Below, piece after piece: positions 24,715 through 37,993 of a DNA stretch of 64,000 bases. Position 1 is the first letter of the stretch. Each line of letters begins with the position of its first letter. The notes below the pieces were generated by a model. The model was not told where the DNA came from, did no database searches, and was given only the letters and a program-made list of their open reading frames with translations. A program made the position numbers and the translations under genes. The stretch comes from Trichoplax sp. H2 (taxonomy: Eukaryota; Placozoa; Uniplacotomia; Trichoplacea): positions 372,001-436,000 of the forward strand of contig NOWV01000030.1 of the NCBI GenBank assembly GCA_003344405.1, read 5' to 3'.

Positions 24715-26195
24715 CACGGTAAAGAAGCTGTTTGATTGTTATATGGTTTGGCAACATTGGGATGATAGTGATCTAGGACAAATAATTTAATTTTGAGTGA
24801 CTTCTTATTCTTAGAAATTACCTCTTCGTGCTTGTCTTAATATCTATACATATTTTCCATGTTGTTGTATGATTTGGCAGTATTTGGATGATAGTGACCA
24901 GGAACTGACTATTCAATTTTGAGTAATTTCTTATAAATAGGAATAGCGTCTTCATGGTTGCTTTGGTCGAACTAAATACACATTTCCTAGATTGCTATGT
25001 GATTTGGTAACATTGAAATGATTGTGATTAAGAACTGATAATTCAGTTTTGAGTGACTTCTCCTAAATGGAAATAACTTCTTCATGCTTGTCTTGATGTC
25101 CGTATATATTTTTTTGTTATATGATTTGGTAATAACGGGATGATTGTGGTCAAAGGCTGATAATTGAATTTTGAGTGACTTCTCATACATAGAAATAGCC
25201 TCCTCATGCTTGACTTGATATCTATATGTAGAACCCATGTTGCTATATGGTGCATTAAAAACAGAATAATTATGATCAAAGACTGATAATCTAATTTGAG
25301 TGACTTCTGATACGTAGAAATAGCCTCTTCATGCTTGTCTTATGCAACAGAAACAATTCCTAGATTGTTACATGATGTGACAAAATCTAAATGATTATGA
25401 TCAAGAGCTGACAATATAATTTTAAGTGACTTCTCAACATAAAAATAGCCTCTTCATGCTAGCCTTGATGCCTACATGCAGAACCCATGTTATTATATTA
25501 TTTGGTAAGATCAGGATGATTATGATCAAGAACCGATAATTGAATTTTGAGTGACTCCTTACGCATAGAAATAGCCTCTTCACGCTTCCATTAATGTATA
25601 AATATATACATGAAAGCGTAAATTTTGATAAAAATCAATTATATATATTTACTGGTAAAGTTGTATAGTTCTCGTCATTACATGTAGTTCTTAGATTGTT
25701 ACATGATTGGGCTACATCGGGATTATTGGGACCAAGAATTGACAATTGAATTTTGAGTGACTTTTCATACATGGAAATAGCTTCTTTACGCTCGCTTTGA
25801 TGTCTATACGCAGCTTCCTTGTTGTTATAAAATCTAGAAAATGTGTATAGCTATCAAAGCAAATATGAAAAGCTATTTCTATATATGAAAAATCGCTCTA
25901 AATTTAATTGTCAGTTTCTATACATGGGAAGTTTCTCAAAATTTAATTGTCACCCTTTGATACAGTAACATCGGGATGATTGTGATCAAAGGCTGATAAT
26001 CAAATTTTTGAGTGATTATTTATACCTAGAAATGGCATCTTTTTGCATAACTTGATAAAAATACGCATTTCCAAGATTGCAATATGCTACAGCAATATCA
26101 AGATAATCGTGAACAAGAACTAATAATCTAATTTCGAGTGACTTCTCATGCATAGAAATAATCTCTTCGTGCTTGCCTTGAATGTCTAGGTTACG
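24715..26195 (-). pseudogene. Degenerate TPR (kinesin-light-chain-type) repeat array
   Basis: On the minus strand a 42-residue TPR unit recurs, best seen as KHEEAISMYEKSLKIQLS followed by DHNHP. Its GAGTGACTTCT landmark falls near 24795, 24921, 25051, 25173, 25298, 25425, 25549, 25755, 26010 and 26135. Most spacings are 122-130 bp, i.e. 42 codons. Frameshifts and stops break every frame; the longest open piece is about 83 codons (25238-24987). An insertion of about 90 bp near 25590-25680 and an inverted patch at 25868-25956 interrupt the period. Intact proteins of this type use the repeats as protein-binding solenoids, often fused to NACHT/NB-ARC or other domains. No such domain is seen here, so this looks like a relic of the repeat portion only. 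Confidence 0.8.
25868..25956 (+). repeat. Inverted TPR fragments inside the minus-strand TPR relic
   Basis: Within the minus-strand array, two short pieces read in the plus direction: AISIYEKSLKFNCQ (25868-25914) and a second, more eroded copy ending FSKFNCH (25920-25956). They are the same TPR motif in opposite orientation, so this part of the array was inverted or inserted in reverse. Confidence 0.65.
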
Positions 26196-26219
26196 GCCAA
26201 AACCCGAAATTGGCCAATA

Positions 26220-28690
26220 CGCGTATAATCAACAAGATTAAGGAGCTCTATATTGTGTAAAAAATGTTTCACTTTGTGTTTATTATTGCATGCAGATAAC
26301 TCTTAGCCATTTGAAGTTAATTATTCTTAAGCATAAGTCTTAGGAGTATTTTAAATACACCATAAAAGTACGAAATTATAGCTACAAGTATGTTGTACTT
26401 GTGTCTATAAACAAACTGAGACTGACTATTACTTGATTTTTTATGGACTTGATAAGAATATTTCGTTCAGCTATCAAACTAGGATAATTTAAGAAGGGAA
26501 ATTTCGTCATAATACTTCCGGTATAATAGATATGCCAGGGGTTATTTTTACCTCTAATATCTAGAACTATTATTCTCAGCATGTGCACTAATATCTGAGT
26601 AGCGCGATTGAGCATTGGAGTGTAGATGACGAGCATGTTTAAAAGTTTATCTTACAGACTTTAGCCTCAGAGTAATTAAGAAGAACCCTAGTAGACTATC
26701 GATGACTATAAACAGTATGATGCTGAGCTGCTTTTAATGATAGTAATCAATATAGATAAGTAACTTATATATTTGGTTATAGAATACAATACTATAATAT
26801 AACAACAATACTAATAATAATCGTTCTACTTCCACAATACAGGAAGACTATTGCTGATTGTAACTATAGATGCCACGAAAAGTTTAGCCAAATCTTATAT
26901 AAACTAGTAATGTCACAGGTTTTATGGTATAAATTCTTTCTAAGCGCTCCGTAGTAGTTCTATTCGGCTAGTATAGAGCTGTGTGTTGTTCTACCTTTGT
27001 ATAAAGGTCAATCAATTTCTAATTTTCACGAACTTTGGGATTTATTTTCATCAGAATCCTTATTGTACTGTATTTATACTACTGCTATAGTCTTGGATTG
27101 AAGTCGAAGAACTCCTTATTGGTGGGTATCTAATTTTGAGCACTAATGATATATAACTAGTAGCGTGCTCGCTTGCTATACTTCGCGTTCATATCTTCTA
27201 TTCTCCATGGCTATGCCACAATAAACAAACTGATAAAATTCAGGCTGATAATATTTCGTCATTAAGTCAATACTAACTTAGACTTTCTACGTAGAATAAT
27301 TAAAATGATCTATAAGAGCTTGTGCTGTATAATGTATGTACTGTATAATGTGTCAGCGGCTTTTTAGGGAGGAGGGTAGGATTGCTACGATTAAGTTAAG
27401 TATTTATTATCATTAATGGCTTCTATTAAGTATAGCATAGTAGTGCTATATACCTTGATGCTGTTTCAGATAGATTGAGCTTTTCTAGATGGTGTACAGT
27501 AAGCTCCTATAGTCGATAGATATACTACTATTATAAATTATTCTGTACATTGATAACGTTCAATAAATTGATATCTAAATGGTTGGCCTCTAATGAGTAT
27601 TGCCATCGATCGAGGTGTTATTAAGGTGTCTACACGATAAACAGTATCTTCATACGTGAATTTCTACTTTTGAGAACTTTAGTGAATACCAAAATTATTC
27701 AATATTTGCACAATTTGGAGTGCAATATTGCATCATTGATTGACTTTAAAGTTCTGATGATAAAACAGAATATCATGTTTTGAGAATACAGGTATTACCT
27801 TTAAATATTGACGCTGTATACTAGAGTTAATGACCTGCCGTAGCATGTGACAAACAGCGACTTTTCTTGTACGTTATCGCTCAGCTTGAATGAGTAATGG
27901 ATCAAATTCTATCTGTAAAGAAAGACACAGTATACAATTAAAATAATTTTAAGATTACGTAAAAATATATATTTAACTTAAAGACCAGACATGCACGTGA
28001 TCACGTGCTAGGTCCATTAGCTAAGATAATTGGTAAAATTTTGGACATGAAATCAATAACGGAAGTCAAGTAAGCTTTCTACTAATGTTTATCCGTGGAT
28101 GATTTTTTATGATAGTAGATACCCTTTTATTATCAATTAAAAAGATTTGGATAGCTGTATAGCCTCTAATAGATGGTTTGGAAGAAATCGAATAATGCCT
28201 GTACGTTTATTCGATTATCTAGTATTTGTTCTTTAGAATTTATGTTATGATTCATTATCAAAATAATCAATGACCAATAGTCTGCCTTAAATGGAATTAA
28301 TGAACTGGTGATGAGGGTAAATTAAAGTCCACTAGCATAGTTTCCAGATTTAAATTTAGACCAGATATGCATATAATTATTTGCATTATATATATATATA
28401 GGTTACATATATACCATAGTAGTACGAGATAAGCTCCTCAGTATTCATTTGTCTGGAACATGAGATATACTACGACGTGTTAATTTCAATCGTAGCTGCA
28501 ACATAGTGTATAGGAATTGGAATCGTCGCTTTAAAGAAGGAGGGATAACAATTTTTTATACAATCTACGGTACTGCTGCAGTAATTTGTCAGGATTAAAA
28601 GCTATCTCTAAATTATCTTTCCTATCTATATCTGGTAAGATATTTTTATCGGTTTCTAATCATTTTATTACAGCATTAATTGGATTACAA
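26220..28690. other. Gene-free interval between the TPR relic and CLCA copy B
   Basis: AT-rich sequence with no supportable exon. The 84-codon minus-strand frame at 26382-26636 has no recognisable family and no splice context. A short TA dinucleotide run lies near 28386-28400. Confidence 0.5.
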
Positions 28691-28707
28691 AAATCTGTCA
28701 AATATCG

Positions 28708-31700
28708 ATGGCCCGATTTTATATTATATTGGCAGTATTACTAAGCTGTGGACTCCATCATGCTTTGGGCTCTGCTCGATTGATCAATAATGGATATGAA
28801 GATGTTGTTATTGCTATTAGCAATTCAGTAAGCGAGAGGCAATTTCCTAATTTATTAGATCAAATTCAACGTATATTTACTGAATCATCATCGAGGTTAT
28901 ATACGGCATTTCGACGTCGAGCTTACTTTCGATATATTACAATTGTAATTCCACGCTCGTGGGAAGATAATGCCAAGTATGAGCCAGCGACCAAACAATC
29001 TTTCCATACCGCTGATTTTCGAATTGATCATGATACAGTAAGTATTAATGGAAAATGTTCCGGTAGAGCCTTAGTTAGAACTATTGGTGGTTATCAATGC
29101 GGAAAATCGAATGACTATATTGAAATGACACCGAATAGTTTTTGTCCAAGCAATGGAGCTTTTCCTTTTCTCGGTAAAAATATCGTTCGTCAATGGGCTC
29201 GCTATCGTTATGGAATCTACGATGAAGAAAGTAAAGGGTCTAAATTATTATATCGAGGTAGGTAATTTTTCACCTTATTTATTCAAGTCCGAGGTGCGCG
29301 TGAAAGGGTCCTATACTTCAGGATGTGTCTTCTTGCTAGAGCTATTTCACGGAATCTTCAATTGAATGATAATTGACAACTATTAATAGGATGTTATTGA
29401 GCATCGTGATTACTGTCTTCAATAAAATAATATGCTGGTAGTTGTTAATTGCAGTAATTCGATACTGTTAGTAACTATTACTCTCTGTAAGTAGCCTCAT
29501 AGTAGTTTAGGATATACTGTAAGCTTGCATAAAATAAATGAAGCTTTATTCCGGACATGACACATCAAAGTAGGTTATCATTTTTAACTTTCGGTTTACT
29601 CAGGTCTAGTAGGAGTGCATATAGAATTTCTGTTGTATTATCTACACTGTTATTTAAAATATTAGTATTTGCAAGATTGAAAATAAGCGAGTTTACATTA
29701 ATATTAGGTCATATGGTTCATTTTGCTAGGTATCTGTGTCCAATGCGATAGTTTACTAACAAGTTGCAGTAGTTCTTGGATACAGATAATAACTGCTGAC
29801 TTTAGTAAACAGCTAGGGCATATTCTGTTGTAAGATATAAGTATACCTAAAAATCGATATGAACTAATTTAATGTTCTACATCACTAATGTTACTACTAT
29901 AAACATATTTGACAAAACTTTAAGCTAAAAAATAAGTATTTTGGAATATATACCGAACTCCGTTTATTAAATATTTTATACAATTTTTTATCACAAATAC
30001 TTCTTGTAGAAATTCGGTATTAACTAACTTACTGTTGTACATCACTAAATGTTGCTACTGTAAACATCTATAATCAAAACTTTAAGCTAAAAATTTAAAA
30101 TTTTAGAATATATATTCCGTTTACTAAATATTTTATACACATTTTTTATCATAAATAGATCATGAAGAAAATCGATTCAAACCAATTCAATGTTCTAGAT
30201 CATTAAAGGTTCATATTGTAGACATGTATAACAAAACATGCAGCTACAACCCAGTGTCTGGCTCTGGTCTTAAAGTTGGGTGCCGTATCGTCGTTGCTCG
30301 TTCAAGTCTAGCTGCTGGATCTATCATGTATGAGTATCGAGTTGATGGAGTAAGTCAAATCCAATTACTAAAGCTAAAACTCATTTTTAAACAAACAATT
30401 TAATTTGTCAAGTTTTCGTACAGCTTATTTTGAGTGGGACACTAGTTATTGGAGATTTCAGATTGACATCTTTTTAAAGTAGTTGTTTCTAATATTTATA
30501 TCATAGATCGAACATTTTTGTGATGATGGAGGAAAAGATGCAGCAAACGCTAGAACTCGCCATAACCCGATCCCCTCAACTTATCAAAATATTTATTGCG
30601 ATAGCAAAAGCGTTTGGACAGTTATTAAACGTCATCCAGATTTTGTTAATGATAAAAATCCCCCAGCCAATATTAGATCTACCATACCCAAATTTCGATT
30701 TGTTAAATCAGAGCCATTGCGTATTGCTATGGTATTGGATAAATCGGGTAGCATGAGCGGAAGAAATATGCAGCTATTATCACAAGCAGCTATAAATGTT
30801 ATTGCACAATCAAGAAATTTTGATGGAAAATTAGGTAATTTACCGATATTAAAAGATTAAATTTGTGGGCGATTATTATTTAAAGAAATACAGTATTACT
30901 TTAATATTGTGCTATATTCAGTAAAGAATCAAATATGAATATGCAACAACTTTAGTTTAGTAGAGATAAATAAGGTTTTTACTTTGAAGTTGAAAGTGGG
31001 CAGGTATGCTTGATAATAGCTTTCTTATAGCCTAGCCATAGAATGTATAGCAAGTTTCTACAATAATCTGGATTAGGATTATAGCTATATCAATAGAAAT
31101 GATATCATTTTGGGTTATGTACTAGAACGATTTTAACTGCGCTTTTACCATCGATTGGTAGGGATCGTAACATTTAGCACGAATGCGACAGTTACTTGCC
31201 CACTTACGGCCGTCGAAAGTGATCAAGAAAAAAATAAATTAATAAACTGTTTACCATCAGAGGCTGAAGGGGAAACTAGCATTGGCAGCGGTATTCTTAA
31301 AGGCATTGAGGTAAGTTAACAGAATGGAATATCAATTCTTTCTTATATCATGCAGGGCTGTAAAATTTTATCCTTAACATTCGATCGATTTTCGTAATTT
31401 TTTAGCATTAGAATAAATTACATTAATGTAACATAATTTTGAAGATATTGTGTACGATAATCGATGGCTATGCCATTTATTGGCATATTCAAACAAAATT
31501 GTGTGTTTCTATCATATCACGGGCTTTAGAAGGAATATACATATGACTAGATCAATATTGTTTCGATTTTTTATTATTTTTACTCTTTTATGATGCAGAT
31601 GTGAATACATTTTATTATTCATCAGAAAATTAAATTTTACCAATTAAACTTTCAATTTGGTTCTCTTAGCTTTTACGTAAATCAAAGGATGGACGAAAAC

Positions 31701-34700
31701 CTAGCGGTGGCCATTTAATAGTTATGAGTGATGGACAAGAAAATTATCGACCTTATATTGAAAATATAATGACCAATATTACTGAAAATGAAATCGTTAT
31801 AACCAGCATATCACTGGGACAACATGCTTCAGAAAACCTAGAAGACTTATCTAAATTGACCGGCGGATTATCCTATTTCGCATCTACTAATAGCACTTTG
31901 ACATTAATCAACGCATTTACGACAATTGTTAGTAATTTAGTTGGACCGGATAATATTAAATACACAACACCAATTCAGGTAAGTTCTGACTAGCATATTA
32001 GTCATAAGAATTTTAATAAGCACTACTCATAAGTAAAAGTAATTAATACCAATGCTAAGGTAGATGGTTAGGCATGTAAATTATTGAAATAGGAAGAATT
32101 GTCATTAAAAATCTATTTTTTTGACAATTAAATAGGTAGAAGTAACTTATTTGTAACACTTGATTGATGTCCTAGCAAATCTAATATTTTTGAAAGTCAA
32201 ATTAAATTGTACCTTGGAATTTGTATATTTCTATATTTTAGATATATAGTGAAGAAGTCATTGCAAGACCTGGTAAATCATATCGAGATTCTGCACTACT
32301 GGATCGATCGATTGGAGATAACGCACAGTTTACTTTTACCTGGGAATTGCGCCAGATCAACGTTATTTTAACCTCTCCATTAGGGATTAATTATACTTCT
32401 ACTTCATCAGAATATACTGTATACAAACAGCAAAAATTAATCAGAATTACAATAGCTAAAGCCCAGGTAAAATATATAATTACTATAGATATTTTCATGT
32501 AAAGTTTGAAAATAATACCTGAATAGATTTTAATTTTAAGGCATTGCAATGATCACTGCTCCTATTTATTTTACTCTGGCCGAGACTAATAATGCAATCC
32601 ATAGCTAGATAGCATTTATCATCTATTTATAGTATAGTACTAATTCTAGTTTATGGAATTTATGCTGTAATTTCTAGTCCGGTAGATGGAAGTACACTAT
32701 TGAAGATAAGTTATCAAGGCAAATGCGAGACTTGAGAGCTATTGATCAATCTCAAAGCGTTAGTGTTACGGTATCAGCATTGTCTAAAGCTCAAAGTAGT
32801 AATAATGAATCCATTGCTGCTAAAGGAGTGGTTACCATTGAAGTTAAACTTAACAAAGAGAAAATTCAATATCCAGATGTAGTAAGCTTGAATTCTTTTC
32901 ATCTCTATTGCTTTTTTGATTAGTGTATGACAGCATAGACATTGCTACTACAGCATAATTTGAATCATGCTAAATCTAATATTTTTATTACAGCCTATCG
33001 TTTATGTTGAAGTTAAACTTGGTCATTTAGCAGTATTAAATTGCTCTGCGGTTGTGAAAGTAACTGTACCTAATCAGTCTAAAAATTACATCCTCCGCGT
33101 TCGAGATGATGGTGCCGGTAAGAAAGAAGTTTCGTTGGCTATCCTTAATCATAGCCAATAATACAACGATTATAGGAGGGTATACAGGCGCATATTAATA
33201 ATGAATTTATTTTTTGCTATTACAGGTGCGGATATTACCGCAAATGATGGAATCTATTCTGCTTATATGACGAAGCTTGATGGCAATGGACGTTATGCTT
33301 TGCTTGGAATGGTAAACGCAAATGCAAATCAATCCTATATCGATACAAATTATAATTTCGGTGCTAGGAATACGATAGATAATCAAGCAGATATTAAGAA
33401 TTCATCCTCAGCTAGGCAGATCGAATATGTATATGCATTTTCTAGAGTGAAATCAGGCCCTTTATTGGAAGTTTCACATTATTCGTTAGGTAAATCTTTT
33501 AAATATAACTAATATCATTGTACTGTACATATAGCAACCTATACGTATATGTGTATACCTCTCTATTTTGTACAGTATAAAATTAAAATTTGTTGCGATA
33601 GCAAATTGAAGATTTTATCTATTTATTTTCTATAACTGACGTCTTAATAGATATATTAAAAGCTGGTATTAAATGAATCGAATTTATAGGTACGGATCAA
33701 TTGCCGCCGGCTCGTATACATGATCTTCTTGCAATCGAGACGATATCTAAGAATAAAAGTGTAATATTGAAATGGACTGCAACAGGCAATGACTTAGATC
33801 AAGGCACAGGTAGAAATATTATAATATAAACTTTATAATACTTTAAATAAGACAACCAGTCCTAACTATTTATCACCGTTTATAAACCTTGAAATAGCTG
33901 AAGGCTATGAAATTCGGTATGCTAGTACAAGCTTGGAGCTGGAGCAATTCAGAAACAATTTTGCAACTGGCCAAATTGCATCATTTCAGTCTTTATTAGC
34001 AACGCCTAATGCAACTAATGTAACGAAACCTAAACCAGCTGGTTCAACTGAAGAGATGATAGTTGCTTTAGATGAAGTTAAATATGGGAGAACTTACATG
34101 ATTGGTTTAATAGCATATGACAAGAGTTTGCAATCAAAAGTATCTAATTACGTGTACGGAGTATTTCAACACGTGTTTCAACCCTTCCAATTTCAAATTA
34201 AAATCGAGCATCATCATCTTGGAATCTTGAAAATAAGTTGGAAAACAGCATGTAGCAGCTGTACTAATAGTATTGGTAAATAAAGCAGTTACTGACGTAT
34301 ATAAGTTAAGATTTTGATATCTACTTCGGTAAATTATTATTTTTAGAATTTGAAATATTGTTTCTACTGTGCTAAAAAATTTGCAATGCATGGACTTGAC
34401 ATAGGCGAATATTTGTTATCACGCCTAAAAAGGAAATTTATTTTATATTTTAGAATGTAAGATCATTCAACGTTAGGCTTTGTCAGTAGTAGATATGATA
34501 TAATAGACATAGAGCAAATCATTAACATTAAGATGATTATTTAAACTATAGATCGATAAAGTTATAACATTACTTTTTCAATGATAGTCCCTACAGGTTA
34601 TGAAATACAATATAGTACAGATCCACAAGACTTAACGGAAGACATCATGGCGGGACAGGTTATCACCCAAAATGAAATTATCAATCGTAAAACAGTCACT

Positions 34701-36903
34701 GTGGATTTTTCGTCAGATATCTTGCATGAATATACAATCAGAATAAAGAGTCATAAGTATTCGCTTCCATATTACTTCGCAGTTCGCGGATATGACCGAT
34801 ATCGCTACTATTCAAATTATTCTAGCATTGCAGATATAGAGTTCTATAAAGTTAAATCACCTCGGCATTTAAGAGTTACAATTCTATCTCATGCTTTTAA
34901 AGAATTGCAAATGGAATGGAATCTCGACTTATCAACAGGATTAAGTAAGTGTATAGTTATCAAATCCTCGACTAAAGTACAAACAGTGAATACATGCATC
35001 TATATTTTTATATTTATAAAGTTGTAAAATTGCTAAAGTTTGCTTTACCGATTCTATTAGCATATCAAAATTTATTAAAATATGATACTAAATATTTTAT
35101 ACCATTTTATTTTGTACATTTTAGTGCCAGTAAAATATAAAATTTGCTGGATAAAAACTTTAACATCCAATGGTAATGAGAACAGAGAATCTTGTAATGT
35201 GATATCAACTGATCTATTATCTCGAACTAATGAAGATATTAGCCTTCGCTTTAAATTTAGAGAACTACATTATGGTTCTGTATACAATTTTCGTATCCAA
35301 GCTATAGACATCTTTGATGGTATTTCATCGGCCAGCAACGTAGCAAAAGTAGAAATATTTCATTTATCGCGACCCATAGATGCTTTTACTAATATTATAA
35401 GTCAAAAGACAAAGACAGTCGCTATCAGCTGGAAAGTATTACTAAATGATCTGCGAATATCGACAAGTAAGTTATAGTATTTCGTTCATTAATTTATTTT
35501 TCTGAGCAATTCTTATTGTATTAAGATAGACAACTTACATAATAGTATTTCGATAAATAAAAGCAAATAAAAGTGGTAGTTTATATAATTAATTTACTAT
35601 CGATACCGGTATTGAATAGGGTATGACTACTGTACCTCTTAAGAATTAGAATTTGTAAACATATATAAATAATTATATCGTACAGGAATCTCTAAATTAC
35701 AAATTAAATCTTTTACTATCAGTGCCTTAACTGGTATTTAAAATAACTAGTCAAAATTAAGAATTTGCAAATACCATCAAATGAATTTAGTGATTAGAAT
35801 AATTTAATTCAATATCCATTAAGAAATGAGAAGATTTCCATTCTTTTCGTCAAGTAATTGATATAAAGTGAAATGATCCAGTAGGTTACAGTCTATCGTC
35901 GGAGAGATGCTTCAATCATGGATCTGATATGATATTAAATTAGGATAGCATAAATGACAACTGAAATAATAGAATTACTTTCTAATGAAAATTTTTCTTT
36001 AATTTCAACGTATTTAGATGCGAATTATTGCAGAGTAGCCATCAGTAATCAACCAGCGTTAGTAAACAAGTTCTCTATTTTGGCTAATAAAACGGTTCAA
36101 ATTAGAAATAACGGTTTTAGAGGCTATCAAACAATGTCCGCGTACTTCCAGTTAAAGGGGAGCAATGGTCCTAATTATGCTTTTATCAGCTGCTTCGACA
36201 AATATCAGTTACGTTCAAATCTATCAGATCCAGTTGTATTTGTTTTTCAAAAGCTACGGATTACAAAGCCTTATAACTTAGATTTAATAGTCAATTATAA
36301 CAAGTCAACAGTTGTACTAACATGGGAAATGACGAAAGAAAATATGGTCACTATTCCAGGTAATTTAATGATATAATATTTCATAATTGTTAATATTGGA
36401 AGATATTCTAATTCTTTAATGAGAGGTGTTTCTGATTAATACTGAATTGTATAATTATAATTTACCTATATAATGTGGAGTACTTTGTTCTTTTAGCGCC
36501 TTATTATGAGATACGATACAGCTACGACATCTTGGTCTTTAAAGAAGATTTCGACCATGGTAAAGTAGTTGCTGACGATTCTATCATCAGGTTTGAGCAA
36601 CTCATGAAGAACAGCAAGAGGACAGAATCATGCGTTTTACCTTCGTCTCTCTTTAAAATAAATCAAACATTTGCCATTGCGATTCGATCTTATAGCATTA
36701 AACTTGATCAATCGGAAATTTCTAATTACAGAATGGGGCTATTACTTAAAAGCTCAACTATCCCTCCCGATCATGTACCATTTGAGCAGCATTATATTGC
36801 TGTTATCGCAATTTTTGGTAGTGCTTTGTTAATACTGACGGCTATCATTGCAAAGTATATTCGCACATTTAACTCGTATAAGCGTCGAATAGATCACTTT
36901 TAA
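28708..36903 (+). CDS. CLCA-family protein copy B, tandem paralogue, 15 exons, 1429 aa
   Basis: The exons are 28708-29257, 30159-30349, 30507-30834, 31162-31310, 31670-31978, 32242-32466, 32678-32881, 32994-33117, 33226-33489, 33690-33809, 33898-34275, 34588-34944, 35125-35466, 36018-36359 and 36497-36903 (4290 nt, in phase). Eight exons have exactly the same length as in copy A and all intron phases match, so the genes are tandem duplicates. The domain order is the same: signal peptide, CLCA N-domain with RQWAR at residues 161-165 in place of HEXXH, short Cys region, VWA, beta-sandwich, FN3-like modules, and a transmembrane helix near the C-terminus (YKRRIDHF end). The VWA MIDAS is intact (DKSGS at 325, GETSIGSG, MSDGQEN). 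Synonymous and conservative differences throughout, with no stops, imply both copies are under selection. Confidence 0.93.
29851..30240 (+). repeat. Tandem copies of the intron 1 acceptor and exon 2 start of CLCA copy B, period ~159 bp
   Basis: The start of exon 2 (AAAATCGATTCAAACCAATT onward, from about 30169) has two eroded look-alikes upstream in intron 1, beginning near 29851 and 30010. Each copy continues with an AATGTTCTAC-like element, ATCACTAA, a TAAACAT stretch and AAAAC. The AT-rich tract that precedes the true acceptor is also repeated (TTAAATATTTTATACA, ATTTTTTATCA). Only the last copy keeps the AG acceptor and an open frame. Confidence 0.75.
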
Positions 36904-37183
36904 GACTAATTACTATAATTTAAATATTTTAATTGAGATATATAATTGGGAAATTCTAATGTATTTGACAAAGTCTATTACTTGACTATCAATTAGTTTA
37001 CAGCATTATGCTATAAGCTTAATTACTAATAATTATCGTTGCATAGCGCACAGCTACATGACTGCTATAAATACCTTTTATTAAAAATGTTATTTTTGTC
37101 AAATAGTAAGATACTAGATGACTATTAACATTCCATATACGTTTTAGCTACTGATCTATTATTGGGATAATGATATAAAGCCA

Positions 37184-37189
37184 AATAAA
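37184..37189 (+). terminator. Candidate poly(A) signal of CLCA copy B
   Basis: AATAAA lies about 280 nt after the stop at 36901-36903, the first canonical hexamer I noticed downstream. Base composition makes chance hits likely. Confidence 0.3.
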
Positions 37190-37729
37190 AAAGTTTGGAT
37201 ATGCAACTATTCTCGATTAGAAGTAATTCCGATACATTACCCCAAAGTCTTTGCTTTTCTTAAGTAGAAAACGAACTGTTACCGTCTCCTCGAATTTTAT
37301 CATATTTATATGTTGACGTTTAAATTGGTTTTATTTTTGATAGGATAAAAAATTACCATGAAAGGACTTATCGTATACTGAATTGTCAACATATATTTAT
37401 GTATATAGATAATATATTTGATATTTACTTGAATAAAGTAATAGTGATACTTGTGTTTAAACTTGAATAAACCGATACCCATACTTGTGTTTGAAAGCTT
37501 TAAAATTGACTGCAGAATTGATTATTTTTGCTGTAACCACTACTAAGGATATATAGATGTCACGGTACGAACTACCGTGAAGAAATAGCTATCTAAATTT
37601 GGTGAATATAATATAGTGATAATATATTACAACTAGTTACTTACAATAGAAATACTCTAATTATAAATGTATTACAGTAAATTTAATACTGTGCTGTAAT
37701 GTGCACTGAAATGATTCTGTGAATGGACA

Positions 37730-37993
37730 TGTTATAGTCCGACTGTGAAAAATTAGTTAGTAAATGTTCTCACCTAAGTATTTTTATAAGATGACTCATG
37801 AATGTTAGCTGTTGTAGAAGGGTATATAAGCCCGTCAGATAGTTGAATAAAATAGTTCTCAATTGTCTAGTCGAGTTTAACGTAGAATCAAAGACGTCTA
37901 AATTCTTGTGAGTAGGGATACTGAATCCTCAGATTTTTAGAGATTTAGAGATTTATTTTACGTTATCCTTGTCACGAAGCTGGTTTGTGACAA
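37730..37993 (+). mobile_element. Weak candidate for a solo LTR-like relic
   Basis: TATATAAG at 37823-37830 is followed 15 nt later by AATAAA at 37846-37851, the tight promoter/poly(A) arrangement typical of an LTR R region. Further on, TTGTCAC (37969-37975) pairs with GTGACAA (37987-37993) across an 11-nt loop. A TGTT at 37730 could be the 5' end. No second LTR, target-site duplication or polyprotein coding is seen, so this is tentative. Confidence 0.2.

Noticed and set aside
24715-26195. The regularly spaced repeats were considered as a CRISPR-like or satellite array.
   Set aside because: The 126-bp period, readable TPR consensus on one strand and animal context identify it as a TPR coding relic.
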